This document shows positions 7,725-19,315 of a stretch of 37,370 bases of DNA, in pieces. The notes beneath the pieces are model-generated. The model was not told where the DNA came from, did no database searches, and saw only the letters and a list, made by a program, of their open reading frames with translations. The stretch's first letter is position 1. The number at the start of each line of letters is the position of its first letter. The position numbers and the translations under genes were made by a program. Source of the DNA: Halomonas sp. (GTDB lineage: Bacteria > Pseudomonadota > Gammaproteobacteria > Pseudomonadales > Halomonadaceae); NCBI GenBank assembly GCA_018401555.1, contig JAGYKP010000089.1, forward strand, positions 1 to 37,370, read 5' to 3'.

Positions 7725-8756
7725 ATGCAGACGCGACCACTGGGCGATACCGGCATCGAGGTCAGCCGCCTCTGTCTGGGCACCATGACCTTCGGCGAGC
7801 AGAACAGCGAGGCCGAGGCCCACGCGCAGCTCGACCGCGCGGTGGCCTTCGGCATCAACTTCATCGATACCGCCGAGATGTACCCGGTACCGCCGAAGGG
7901 CGAGACCCAGGGGCGCACCGAGGCCTATATCGGCAGCTGGCTGAAGCGGCGCGGCAGCCGTGACGACGTGATCATCGCCACCAAGGCGGCGGGCCCAGGA
8001 CTCGAGCATATCCGCGGCGGCCCACGGCTGACCCGCGAGCACCTCCACCAGGCCATCGACGCGAGCCTGGCGCGCCTGCAGACCGACTATGTCGACCTCT
8101 ACCAGCTGCACTGGCCCGAGCGGAAGGCCAACTTCTTCGGCAAGCTGGGCTACGTGCATGACGAGGAAGAGGACGCCACTCCGCTGGAGGAGACCCTGGC
8201 CGCCCTCAAGGAGCTGGTGGACGCCGGCAAGGTGCGCGCCATCGGGCTCTCCAACGACACCCCCTGGGGCGTGATGCGCGCCCTGCACCTGGCCGAGGCC
8301 CAGGGACTGCCGCGGGTCGCCTCGGTGCAGAACCCCTACAACCTGCTCAACCGCAGCTTCGAGGTGGGCCTGGCCGAGATCGCCCACCGCGAACGGGTGG
8401 GGCTGCTGGCCTACTCGCCGCTGGCCTTCGGCATGCTCTCCGGCAAGTACCTGGATGGCGCCCGCCCCGAGGGGGCCCGGCTGACCCTGTTCGAGCGCTT
8501 CCAGCGCTACACCAACCCCCAGGCCCAGGCCGCCACCGCCGAGTACGTGGGGATCGCCCGGGAGGCGGACCTCGACCCGGCCAGGATGGCGCTGGCCTTC
8601 GTCAACTCGCGCCCCTTCCTGACCAGCAATATCATCGGCGCCACCTCCATGGCCCAGCTGGAGAGCAACCTGGCCAGCGAGTCGCTGCGCCTCGACGGCG
8701 AGGTGCTCGAGGCCATCGAGGACGTGCATCGCCGCTACTCCAACCCGGCCCCCTGA
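7725..8756 (+). CDS. tas: Aldo/keto reductase, Tas-like
   Basis: This is an intact 343-residue NADP(H)-dependent (beta/alpha)8 oxidoreductase of the Tas/YajO branch. It opens MQTRPLGDTGIEVSRLCLG and has the catalytic tetrad region: FIDTAEMYP (Asp and Tyr), IIATKAAGPG (Lys) and LYQLHWPER (His). SNDTPWGVMRA and LAYSPLAFGMLSGKY help bind the nicotinamide and 2'-phosphate, and NIIGATSMAQLESNL forms the C-terminal cofactor lip. The ATG at 7725 follows GAGGAAG. In E. coli tas complements a prephenate-dehydrogenase defect, but the substrate of this enzyme cannot be told. It is divergent from the Sel1-repeat gene. Confidence 0.88.
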   Translation: MQTRPLGDTGIEVSRLCLGTMTFGEQNSEAEAHAQLDRAVAFGINFIDTAEMYPVPPKGETQGRTEAYIGSWLKRRGSRDDVIIATKAAGPGLEHIRGGPRLTREHLHQAIDASLARLQTDYVDLYQLHWPERKANFFGKLGYVHDEEEDATPLEETLAALKELVDAGKVRAIGLSNDTPWGVMRALHLAEAQGLPRVASVQNPYNLLNRSFEVGLAEIAHRERVGLLAYSPLAFGMLSGKYLDGARPEGARLTLFERFQRYTNPQAQAATAEYVGIAREADLDPARMALAFVNSRPFLTSNIIGATSMAQLESNLASESLRLDGEVLEAIEDVHRRYSNPAP

Positions 8757-8855
8757 GGCCGCCGACCCCGCCCGGCGACTATCACCGCGATAGCCCCTCG
8801 GGCGGGGCGCCCTTGGTATACTCGTCCGCGACCCCACCGGATTCAGGAGCGCCCC

Positions 8856-9635
8856 ATGCTGAGCGTGATCTCGCCCGCCAAGACGCTGGACTTCGAGACC
8901 CCGGCCACCACGGCCCTGCACACCCAGCCGGACTTCCTCGAGCGCAGCCAGGCGCTGATCGAGATCCTGCGCGACTACTCGCCCCAGCGGCTCTCCGAGC
9001 TGATGGGGATCAGCGACAAGCTGGCCGCCCTCAACGCCGCCCGCTACGGCGAGTGGCACACTCCCTTCACCCCGCAGAACGCCAAGCCCGCCGCCCAGGC
9101 CTTCCAGGGTGATGTCTACGTGGGTCTCGAGGCCGACACCTTCGACGACGACGACAACGCCTTCGCCCAGGAGCACCTGCGCATCCTCTCCGGCCTCTAC
9201 GGCCTGCTGCGCCCGCTGGACCTGATCCAGCCCTATCGCCTGGAGATGGGCACCCGGCTCGAGAACCCGGAGGGCAAGGACCTCTACGCCTTCTGGAAGG
9301 CGACCCTCACCGCCGAGCTCGACCGCGCCGTCGCGGCCAGCGGCAGTCCGGTGCTGGTCAACCTCGCCTCCAATGAGTACTTCAAGGCGATCGATACCAA
9401 GAAGCTCGAAGCGCGGGTGATCACCCCGGTGTTCAAGGACGAGAAGATCGGCAAGCTCAAGATCATCAGCTTCTACGCCAAGAAGGCCCGCGGCCTGATG
9501 GCGGCCTGGATGGTCCGCCAACGCCTGGACGACCCGGAGGGCCTGAAGGAGTTCGATGTGGCCGGCTACGCCTACAACCCGGCGATGAGCGAGGGCGACA
9601 CCCTGGTATTTACCCGCCCCGAGGGCGCCGCCTGA
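8856..9635 (+). CDS. yaaA: YaaA family peroxide-stress protein
   Basis: This is an intact 259-residue protein, the standard YaaA (DUF328) length. The hallmark start [16 protein letters not shown], the central [32 protein letters not shown] and the lysine-rich [17 protein letters not shown] are all present. In E. coli YaaA lowers free intracellular iron during peroxide stress and binds DNA through a fold with a helix-hairpin-helix. AGGAGCG precedes the ATG. A hairpin-like GC-rich stretch (8757-8815) separates it from tas. Confidence 0.92.
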   Translation: MLSVISPAKTLDFETPATTALHTQPDFLERSQALIEILRDYSPQRLSELMGISDKLAALNAARYGEWHTPFTPQNAKPAAQAFQGDVYVGLEADTFDDDDNAFAQEHLRILSGLYGLLRPLDLIQPYRLEMGTRLENPEGKDLYAFWKATLTAELDRAVAASGSPVLVNLASNEYFKAIDTKKLEARVITPVFKDEKIGKLKIISFYAKKARGLMAAWMVRQRLDDPEGLKEFDVAGYAYNPAMSEGDTLVFTRPEGAA

Positions 9636-9654
9636 GCTGGCTCGGCTTCGCCGG

Positions 9655-9687
9655 GAGCTATAAGCCGTAAGCTATAAGCTGGAAGGA
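9655..9687 (+). repeat. Short dispersed repeat with AAGCTGGAAG core (copy 2)
   Basis: Two direct GCTATAAGC units (9656-9664 and 9671-9679) flank CGTAA, followed by TGGAAGG. The last 24 bases match the repeat at 1142-1165. It sits in the convergent gap between yaaA and the isochorismatase-fold gene. The rest of that gap (9688-9818) holds no gene or clear hairpin that I can support. Confidence 0.5.
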
Positions 9688-9818
9688 AATCACTCATAGC
9701 AGATTGGTGTGTAGTTGCCATGTGGGAGGCCGGCTCTGCCGGGCGAATGGCTCTGCCAGGCGCCCCTGTGGGGTTGCCGAACCTCGCGAACTCTTGCTGG
9801 GAGTCCATTTCGTGCTCC

Positions 9819-10404
9819 CTATGCAAACACCAGCGGCCGCGAGGCGCGTGCCTTGAGGAAGCGGCGATGGGCCTGCTTGAAGCGCTCGTCGTCACAGCGG
9901 TGCAGCCACTCGTAGGCCACCATGTCGGCGCTCACCGCCACTGCCCCCTGCCTGCACCATGCGCTCCCGGGCCAGGCGAGCCTCCGCCGCGGCGGCGGCT
10001 GGCGCAGGCCTCGGTCAGCCAGTAGACCTCATAGCCCGCCTCAAGCAGGCCCAGGCCGGTCTGCATCACGCAGATATGCGCCTCGCTGCCGCACAGCACC
10101 ACCTGGCGCCGGCCGCTTTCCGCCAGGGCGGCGGCGAACTCCGGGTTGGCGCAGGCGTCGAAGGTCAGCTTCTGCCACAGGCGGTGCCCGGCAGCGCCTC
10201 GAGCAGCCGCGGCTCGCTGCCGCCCAGTCCCTCGGGATACTGCTCGGTGACCCACACCGGCACCTCGATGGACTCGGCCAGGCCGCCCAGCCAGGCCGCC
10301 TCGTTGACCGCCTGGTCGCCGTGCTCGATCACCGGCAGCAGACCCGCCTGCAGATCAACGACCAGCAGCAGACTCTCTTCGCGTTTCAGGCGCATGGCAT
10401 TCAC
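9819..10404 (-). CDS. Isochorismatase-fold cysteine hydrolase, frame-broken
   Basis: The rebuilt product is about 190 residues. Frame 1 from 10404 (or the ATG at 10395) gives MRLKREESLLLVVDLQAGLL, where VVDLQ carries the catalytic Asp. After a break near 10185 comes WQKLTFDACANPEF with the catalytic Lys, then LCGSEAHICVMQTGLGLLEA with the nucleophilic Cys, completing the Asp-Lys-Cys triad. Two further breaks near 10000 and 9950 lead to SADMVAYEWLHRC and the end ASRPLVFA at 9819. The family includes nicotinamidases, isochorismatases and YcaC-like hydrolases; this subgroup's substrate is unknown. It is divergent from the Tim44-domain gene. Confidence 0.8.
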
Positions 10405-10539
10405 TCCCTGTTGTTGTCGTAACCGTCGTCGGCACCACTGTGGGCACTACGCTGTCGATTTTAGTGGAGGCCACCAGCATAGCCGCTAGAATGGCCTGAC
10501 TCGACTCTTCCCCCCTCCCCTGACCGAAGACGACACCCC

Positions 10540-11381
10540 ATGACCACACGATTCGCCCATACTTCGCTCTTCCGCCATCTGCTGATCATGCTGGTGGCGG
10601 GCCTCTTCACCCTGGGTCCAGCCCTGCAGGACGCCGAGGCCCGCCGCCTGGGCGGCGGCAGAGCTTCGGCACTCAGTCACGCAGCGTGCAGCGGCAGCCT
10701 GCCGCCACCCAGAACCAGGCCGCCGGCACCCGCGCCACCCCGGGGCGTGCCGGCTCGCGCATGCCCGGCATGCTGGGCGGCCTGCTCGCCGGCGGGCTGC
10801 TTGCCGCGCTGTTCTTCGGTGGCGCCTTCGATGAGCTGCGGCTGATGGATATCCTGGTGGTGGCCGGCATCGCCTTCCTGCTCTTCAGGCTGCTGGCGCG
10901 CCGGCGGCCCGCCGTGGCGAATGGCCCCTCGCCGACGGCCGAGGAGGCTCGCGGCGGCACGACTGCCCAGCCCTTCCAGGCCAGCAGCGCCCCGCTCGGC
11001 GGCGCCTTCGCCAGCGAGCCCGAGTGGTTCGACCGCGAACGCTTCCTGGGCGGCGCCAAGGAGCACTTCATGACCCTGCAGCGCGCCTGGGACAACAACG
11101 ACCTCAGCGGCATCCAGGAGTACGTCACCCCGGCGCTCTACAACCTGCTGCGCGAGGAGCGCAGGCAGCAGCCGGCCAACAATCGCACCGAGGTTGTGCG
11201 CCTGTTTGCCGAGCTGGGCATGGTTCAGGAGGTGGGCCAGCAGGCCGAGGCCAGCGTGATCTTCCACGGCATCCTCGACGAGAACGGCGAGCAGAACGAA
11301 TTCAACGAGACCTGGCATCTGGTGCGCGAGCTGCGCGATGGCGCCCCCTGGTACGTCCAGGGCATCGAACAGAACGCCTGA
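10540..11381 (+). CDS. Tim44-like domain membrane-anchored protein, frame-broken
   Basis: The start at 10540 gives an N-terminal hydrophobic signal/anchor (residues about 12-30, ending near ALQDAEARRLGGG). One missing base near 10660 changes frame, and the protein continues through a Gln-rich linker, a Gly/Leu-rich membrane segment (GMLGGLLAGGLLAALFFGG), a second hydrophobic stretch (ILVVAGIAFLLFRLLARRR) and a soluble C-terminal domain (FLGGAKEHFMTLQRAWDNND to WYVQGIEQNA). That layout is typical of bacterial Tim44-like (PF04280) proteins of about 280 residues. Their role is unclear; the mitochondrial relative acts in protein import. A strong terminator follows 13 bases after the stop. Confidence 0.82.
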
Positions 11382-11394
11382 CGGCGCCCCTGTA

Positions 11395-11432
11395 ACGCAG
11401 CAGGCCGGGCATGATGGCCCGGCCTGCTGCGT
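11395..11432 (+). terminator. Strong hairpin terminator between convergent genes
   Basis: ACGCAGCAGGCCGGGC (11395-11410) pairs with GCCCGGCCTGCTGCGT (11417-11432), a 16-bp perfect stem with a short loop, followed by GGTTTTGC. It lies between the Tim44-domain gene and the small lipoprotein gene on the other strand and could serve both. Confidence 0.8.
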
Positions 11433-11453
11433 GGTTTTGCGACTTCCCCGGCG

Positions 11454-11648
11454 TCAATTGCCGTCGCTGGCATCCTCGATGGCGTCACCCATCTCCTCGA
11501 CTTCATCGCCGGCATCCTCCATCGCCTGATCGATCTCCTGACCGGCCTCCTCGGCGGGACCGGGCTCATCCTGGCAGGCGGCCAGGCCCAGCGCCAGCAG
11601 ACCGGCCAGCAGGGCCAGGGCAAGTTTCCGTGACAGCGTGCGTTGCAT
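11454..11648 (-). CDS. Small acidic lipoprotein (entericidin-like)
   Basis: This is an intact 64-residue protein. A basic, hydrophobic type II signal (MQRTLSRKLALALLAGLLAL) ends at lipobox LAAC with Cys25. The mature part is about 40 residues and extremely acidic (EEAGQEIDQAMEDAGDEVEE), heptad-like, and ends AIEDASDGN. The entericidin at 19728-19859 ends AIQDASD, so the two are probably distant relatives. AGGAGGAG lies just upstream of the start. It is probably envelope-anchored. The function is unknown; in E. coli, entericidins form an antidote/toxin pair. Confidence 0.75.
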   Translation of the reverse strand: MQRTLSRKLALALLAGLLALGLAACQDEPGPAEEAGQEIDQAMEDAGDEVEEMGDAIEDASDGN

Positions 11649-11878
11649 GGGATTCTCCTCCTGAGAAACTCGAAATAGGCAGGCGGCCTCAGCAGCCCTA
11701 CTTCAACCTAGCGCTCCCGCCGGCGGGTTGCCACCGCAGCGTGTCATCTCAGGTAACACTGGGTAACGGCGGTGCCCTGACGCCCTCTGCCCCCGCATGA
11801 CGCGGCGGCTGGCCGGGTGCTATGATCCACGCTCAATAGCGAACTCGTAGACACCAACAGCACAACGAGGAATCCGGC

Positions 11879-14273
<2,395 letters not shown>

Positions 14274-14333
14274 CCACAAGGCTCGGGATTGCACCGAGCA
14301 GATCCCGACGACCGCGGCCAGCGACTTCCGTGA

Positions 14334-14591
<258 letters not shown>

Positions 14592-14622
14592 AGATGTACT
14601 GAACGTCCCGACAGCATGACAC

Positions 14623-14647
14623 GACGCCCCGCTCGAAGCGGGGCGTC
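14623..14647 (+). terminator. Terminator of the fabY-coaD-yfhL unit
   Basis: GACGCCCCGCT pairs with AGCGGGGCGTC around CGA, giving an 11-bp stem followed by TTGCGTT. It also lies just beyond the 3' end of the small exported-protein gene on the minus strand. Confidence 0.75.
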
Positions 14648-14672
14648 TTGCGTTGGGATGTTGGGCGGAGCG

Positions 14673-14987
14673 CTACAGCTCGTCGGCGCGCTTGCTCACC
14701 GTACAGCCGAGGCAGCCGGAAGGCCGCCTCGGCCGGGTGTGTGATCAGCGTCTCGGCGGCGGTATCCACGCCGCCACCCAGGGCGGTGAAGGGCAGCGTG
14801 ACCCGGGAACACCGCCGTGCCGCCTACAGTGGCCGCCGCCAGCGGCAGCCGCGCGATCACCGCATCGGCGATCGTTGCCCCGCCGCTCGGCTGGGCCTCC
14901 GCGCGCTGCTCCTGCGCCACCGCCGGGAGTGGTTCCCAGCAGCGCCACCAGCGCCAGCGCGAAGAAAATCAAGGTCCGCTTGCCCAT
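14673..14987 (-). CDS. Small exported protein, 'multidrug transporter'-misnamed family, frame-broken
   Basis: The rebuilt product is about 105 residues. The start at 14987 gives a signal peptide (MGKRTLIFFALALVALLG). Breaks near 14935, 14815 and 14715 then join AEAQPSGGATIADAVIARLP, LAAATVGGTAVF, VDTAAETLITHPAEAAF and a short C-terminus GCTVSKRADEL ending with TAG at 14673-14675. The pattern (AD-V--RP-hydrophobic-VFxVTLPF-D-A---V--PA--TF-RPLGC) is that of a small gammaproteobacterial family often mislabelled multidrug transporter. It is probably periplasmic or lipid-associated; the function is unknown. GGAG lies upstream of the start. Confidence 0.6.
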
Positions 14988-15198
14988 CGCTTTCACTCCC
15001 TGCTCCCTGCAGTCTCTGCTGCCGTTGTCGCCCTGCCAGTACCAACCCACCGATATACCGGGTATGGCACTAACCATTATTAGCTTCTAGAATGCCCGAG
15101 GTTACATCCTTTCACAGGATCTTACATCAGGGTAGACGGCTTTCGCCGACCGCCCAACCCGCAGGCATCGCCTGCACCACCACCATGCAATGGAGCGC

Positions 15199-15839
15199 AT
15201 GATGAAACGTCTGATCGCCACCGCCGCCCTGGCCACCCTGGTCGCCTCGCCCGCCTTCGCCCAGAGCTATCAGTACAACCCCAATGCGGGGCCCTATGTG
15301 GGTGCGGGCCTGGGGTATTCAGAAACCGACTTCGACAATGGAAGCGCTACTACGACGAGGACATCGATTGACCCGAATGTAGCGCCGATGAGTCAGATAC
15401 AGGTTACAAGCTGTTTGTCGGTTACCAATTCAACCCCAACTTCGCCATAGAGGCTGGGTATGTTGATTTTGGAGATTTTGAAGCTAATTCCAGGGTCGTG
15501 GTAGAAGGCATTCCCGTCACTGGCTCAGCAAAGCTATCTGTAGACGGGTTTACTGCAGCTTTGGTTGGCAAACTGCCGATCCAGAGTGGCTTTAGCGTCT
15601 TCGGTAAGCTCGGCATGATTGCCTGGGATGCTGACCTTGATGAAAATGTACAGGCACTTGGCCTCAGTCAAACAGACACCTTCGGGGAAGATGGTACCGA
15701 CCCCTATTACGGTATCGGCGCAGAGTACGAAGTCGAGCGCATCCTGATGCGTGCCGAGTTCGAACGCTACGATATCAGCGACAGCGGCGAGGACTTCGAG
15801 ATCGACCTGATCTCCGCCAGCATCGGCTACCGCTTCTAA
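15199..15839 (+). CDS. Outer-membrane beta-barrel protein (OmpA/OprF-like porin fold), frame-broken
   Basis: The signal peptide MMKRLIATAALATLVASPAFA is followed by QSYQYNPNAGPYVGAGLGYS. After breaks near 15350 and 15395 the protein continues YKLFVGYQFNPNFAIEAGYV, then alternating strands (FTAALVGKLPIQSGFSVFGK, GIGAEYEVERILMRAEFERY) to the C-terminal ISASIGYRF, whose final Phe is the Bam recognition signal. It is about 210 residues, an eight-stranded barrel with no peptidoglycan domain. The central 15330-15680 is near 50% G+C, well below its neighbours. A long leader (14988-15198), with TTACATCC and CTTACATC blocks around 15103-15128, holds the promoter, but I cannot fix it. The start at 15199 or 15202 follows GGAG. 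Confidence 0.78.
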
Positions 15840-15862
15840 GCGAAGCCGACCCTGCCTGCCAC

Positions 15863-15890
15863 AACCGCCCCGCCCCAGCGCGGGGCGGTT
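15863..15890 (+). terminator. Terminator of the barrel-protein gene
   Basis: AACCGCCCCGC (15863-15873) pairs with GCGGGGCGGTT (15880-15890), an 11-bp stem with a six-base loop; GCGTTATG follows. It argues against starting the MATE gene as early as 15896, since its RBS would then lie in the hairpin. Confidence 0.7.
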
Positions 15891-15946
15891 GCGTTATGCC
15901 CCGCCGCCGGCCATGCTGCGCGGCTCGCAACCCTCGGGAGCCCTTC

Positions 15947-17319
15947 GTGAGCCGCTCGGATTCCTCGTCCCCCGCGTCCGCGCACCGGCGCATTCTGACG
16001 CTGGCCTGGCCGATCATCCTCTCCAATATCACCGTGCCGCTGCTGGGGCTGGTGGATACCGCCGTGGTCGGCCACCTGCCGGACTCCCGCTACCTGGCCG
16101 CGGTGACCCTGGGCGCCACCCTGTTCAGCTTCCTCTACTGGGGCTTCGGCTTCCTGCGCATGGGTACCACCGGCCTCACCTCCCAGGCGGTGGGCCGCGA
16201 GAACGACAGCGACGTGCGCAACCTGCTGGGCCAGTCGCTGCTGCTGGCGGCGGGCATCGGCGCGGCCTTGATCCTGCTCTCGCGGCCGCTGATCGCGTTG
16301 GGGCTATGGCTGCTCGACGGCAGCGAGGTAGCCACGGCGTTGGCCGCCGAGTATGCCGAGATCCGCATCCTCTCGGCGCCGGCGGTGCTGGCCAACTACG
16401 CCATCCTCGGCTGGTTTCTGGGCCAGCAGAACTCGCGGGTGACCCTGGCGATCCTGGTGCTGACCAACGGCGTCAATATCGTGCTCGACCTGGTGTTCGT
16501 GGTGGGCCTGGGCATGACCAGCGACGGCGTGGCCTGGGCCACGGTGATCGCCGACTACACGGCACTGGCCTTCGGGCTGTGGCTGGTCTCGCGCCAGCTC
16601 ACGCTGGCTCTCGGGGCGCTTCCTGCGCGAGCCGCCTGCTGGCGCTTGCCGCCTATGGCGAGCTGTTCTCGGTCAACGCCAACCTCTTCGTGCGCACCCT
16701 GGGCCTGCTGTTCGCCATGGCCTTCTTCACCTCCCGGGGGGCGGCCCAGGGCGATACCGTGCTCGCCGCCAACGCCGTGCTGCTGCAGTTCATCATGCTC
16801 ACCAGCTACGCCCTGGACGGCTTCGCCCACGCCGCCGAGGCGCTGACCGGGCGCTCGGTGGGCGCCAGGCGCTGGGCGGAGTTCGGCCGAATGGTGCGCG
16901 GTGCGGCCTGGTTCTCGCTGATCACCGCCGGCATCGCCTCGCTGGCCTTCGCCCTGGGCGGCGAGGCGCTGATCGCCCTGCTTACCGGCCTGCCGGAGGT
17001 GCGGGAAACCGCCGCCAGCTACCTGCCGTGGATGGTCGCCATGCCGCTGATCGCGGTGTGGAGCTATCTGCTGGACGGCGTCTTCATCGGCGCCACGGCG
17101 ATCCGCGAGATGCGCAACAGCATCTTCGCCGGGCTTGCGGCCTACCTGCCCGCCTGGTGGCTGACCCAGGCGCTGCTGCCGGAATCACTCACCAACCACG
17201 GCCTGTGGCTGGCCTTCACGCTGTTTACCCTGGTGCGCTCGGCGACGCTGATCGCCTACTACCACCAGCGCCGGCGCAGCGACTGGCGTGAGAAGCCTGG
17301 ACCGTTGGTAGTGCAATAA
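15947..17319 (+). CDS. dinF: MATE family (DinF-type) efflux transporter, frame-broken
   Basis: This is an inner-membrane Na+- or H+-driven exporter of about 455 residues with 12 hydrophobic helices. It opens RRILTLAWPIILSNITVPLL, followed by GLVDTAVVGHL, the MATE family's TM1-2 signature; FLRMGTTGLTSQAVG matches DinF. A break near 16625 passes to the second half, beginning LLALAAYGELFSVNANLFVR, with AALDGF-like SYALDGFAHAAEALTGRSVG. The GTG at 15947, after TCGGGAG, is the preferred start; the ATG at 15896 would overlap a terminator. The substrate is unknown. Confidence 0.85.
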
Positions 17320-17390
17320 CGCAAGATACTGACGCTGCGCTACTTTCTGTGTTGAAACTTCAAGAACACCCACAACAGTAAGGGAACGCC

Positions 17391-18702
17391 ATGCTCAAGG
17401 CACTCTCGAGACCGGCGGTAAAGCTGGTCGAACGCTACCTGCCCGACCCCTATATCTTCGTGCTGCTGCTGACCATCATCGCCGCGGTGGCGGCCATCGC
17501 CGTGGAGCGCCAGACGCCGCTGGCGGTGATGCGCATGTGGGGCGACGGCTTCTGGAACCTGCTGACCTTCTCGATGCAGATGCTGCTGGTGCTGGTCACC
17601 GGCTTCATGCTGGCCAGCTCCCCGCCGGTGAAGCGGCTGCTGCAGCGGCTCGCCGGCCTGGCCAAGAACGCCCGGCGGCGCCATCCTGCTGGTCACCTAT
17701 GTATCGCTGGCGGCCAGCTGGATCAACTGGGGCTTCGGCCTGGTGGTGGGCGCGCTGTTTGCCAAGGAGCTGGCCCGCCTGGTGCGCGTCGACTACCGCC
17801 TGCTGGTGGCCAGTGCCTACTCCGGCTTCGTGGTGTGGCACGGCGGCCTGGCCGGCTCGGTGCCGCTGACCATCGCCACCGAGGGCCACTTCAGTGTCGA
17901 CCAGATCGGCGTGATCGGCACCGGCGACACCATCTTCGCCTTCTTCAACCTGGCCATCGTGGTGATGCTGTTCATCGCCGTACCGCTGGTCAACCGCATG
18001 ATGCTTCCCGATGAGAACGAGAGCGTCTTCATCGATCCCAAGCTGCTGGGCGATGACGAGGAGGAGCGCGTGCGCATCACCCGCCCCGCCGAACGCATGG
18101 AGAACAGCGTGGTGCTGGCCTGGCTGGTGGGCATCCCCGGCCTGATCTACCTGGTCGACCACTTCTTCCTGCGCGGCGGCGGCCTCAACCTCAACATCGT
18201 CAACTTCCTGTTCCTGTTCCTGGCCATCGTGCTGCACCGCACGCCGCGCAGCCTGCTGACCAGCCTGCAGGAGGCGATCAAGGGCGGCGCCGGCATCGTC
18301 ATCCAGTTCCCCTTCTACGCCGGGATCATGGCGATCATGGTGCAGTCCGGCCTGGCGGCGACCCTCTCCGAGGGTCTGGTCTCCTTCGCCACCGAGACCA
18401 CCCTGCCCTTCTGGACCTTCATCAGCGCCGGCATCGTCAACATCTTCGTGCCCTCCGGGGGCGGCCAGTGGGCCGTGCAGGCGCCGGTGATGCTGCCCGC
18501 CGCCGAGGCGCTGGGGGTGGAGATCCCGCGGGTGGCCATGGCCGTGGCCTGGGGTGATGCCTGGACCAACCTGCTGCAGCCCTTCTGGGCCCTGCCGGTG
18601 CTCGGCATCGCCGGCCTCAAGGCCAAGGACATCATGGGCTTCTGCCTGATCCAGCTGGTCATCACCGGGGTGCTGATCTCCATCGGCCTGACCTGGTTCT
18701 GA
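17391..18702 (+). CDS. atoE: Short-chain fatty acid transporter AtoE, frame-broken
   Basis: This is an inner-membrane carrier of the AtoE family (TIGR00366), about 437 residues, thought to import short-chain fatty acids such as butyrate and acetoacetate. It opens MLKALSRPAVKLVERYLPDP and YIFVLLLTIIAAV. One extra base near 17675 breaks the frame; downstream come ASWINWGFGLVVGALFAKEL, YSGFVVWHGGLAGSVPLTIA and FVPSGGGQWAVQAPVM, all strongly conserved in the family. There are about ten hydrophobic segments. AGGGAACGCC precedes the ATG. It stands alone with its own terminator; the acyl-CoA thioesterase that follows is the only nearby fatty-acid gene. Confidence 0.88.
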
Positions 18703-18731
18703 CACAAGGCATCAACCGCTCGACACGCTGA

Positions 18732-18760
18732 CGCCTTGTCCCCAGGCCGGGGGCAAGGCG
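18732..18760 (+). terminator. Terminator of atoE
   Basis: CGCCTTG-CCCC pairs with GGGG-CAAGGCG around a short loop (18732-18760), followed by TTATG. It separates atoE from the thioesterase gene. Confidence 0.65.
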
Positions 18761-18793
18761 TTATGCTGTGGATAAACCACGAGGAGCATGCCG

Positions 18794-19315
18794 ATGGACG
18801 ACCCACCGCTGCGCCGGCCAGCATGAGCTCTCGATGACCGTGCTGATGACCCCGGACATGGCCAACTTCAGCGGCAAGGTGCATGGCGGGGCCATCCTCA
18901 AGAAGCTCGACGAGGTGGCCTACGCCTGTGCCAGCCGCTACTCCGGCCACTACGTGGTCACCCTCTCGGTGGACCAGGTGCTGTTCAAGCAGCCGATCCA
19001 CGTGGGTGAGCTGGTCACCTTCCTGGCCTGCGTCAACCACGTCGGCCGCTCCTCCATGGAGATCGGCGTCAAGGTGGTGGCCGAGGACATCCAGAACAAG
19101 CTGATCCGCCATACCAACAGCTGTTACCTGACCATGGTGGCGGTGGACGCCGAGCGGCAAGCCGGCGCCGGTGCCGCCGCTGAGCGCTGACGACCCGCCT
19201 GCAGAAGCTGCGCTTCGAGAAGGCCGCCCTGCGCAAGAAGCTGCGCAAGCAGGCCGAGGAGGAGGAGCGCCGCACCCAGGCCGAGCACGGCGATCCAGGG
19301 AGAAGCAGCGTCTAG
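18794..19315 (+). CDS. YciA-type acyl-CoA thioesterase with charged C-terminal helix, frame-broken
   Basis: This is a hexameric hot-dog acyl-CoA hydrolase (BFIT/YciA group). The start at 18794 (GAGGAG upstream) gives a short leader; a break near 18818 enters QHELSMTVLMTPDMANFSGK, then VHGGAILKKLDEVAYACA (catalytic region), VDQVLFKQPIHVGELVTF and HTNSCYLTMVAVD. Without correction the frame stops at 19190. With corrections near 19155 and 19200 it continues through a Lys/Glu-rich helix (LQKLRFEKAALRKKLRKQAE) to TAG at 19313-19315, about 172 residues. Family members do carry such charged tails. Its stop codon overlaps the stop of the convergent I78 lipoprotein gene. Confidence 0.82.

Noticed and set aside
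7683..9521. Long open frame on the minus strand opposite the aldo/keto reductase and yaaA
   Set aside because: It is antisense to two well-conserved genes and has the low-complexity Gly/Leu/Val/Glu make-up typical of shadow frames in GC-rich DNA.
10540..10845. Programmed ribosomal frameshifting in the Tim44-domain gene and others
   Set aside because: There is no slippery heptamer with a downstream structure at the breaks, and similar breaks occur in unrelated genes.
17605..18705. Asp/Gln/His-rich long frame opposite atoE
   Set aside because: It is antisense to hydrophobic helices of a transporter, which routinely yields such charged shadow frames.
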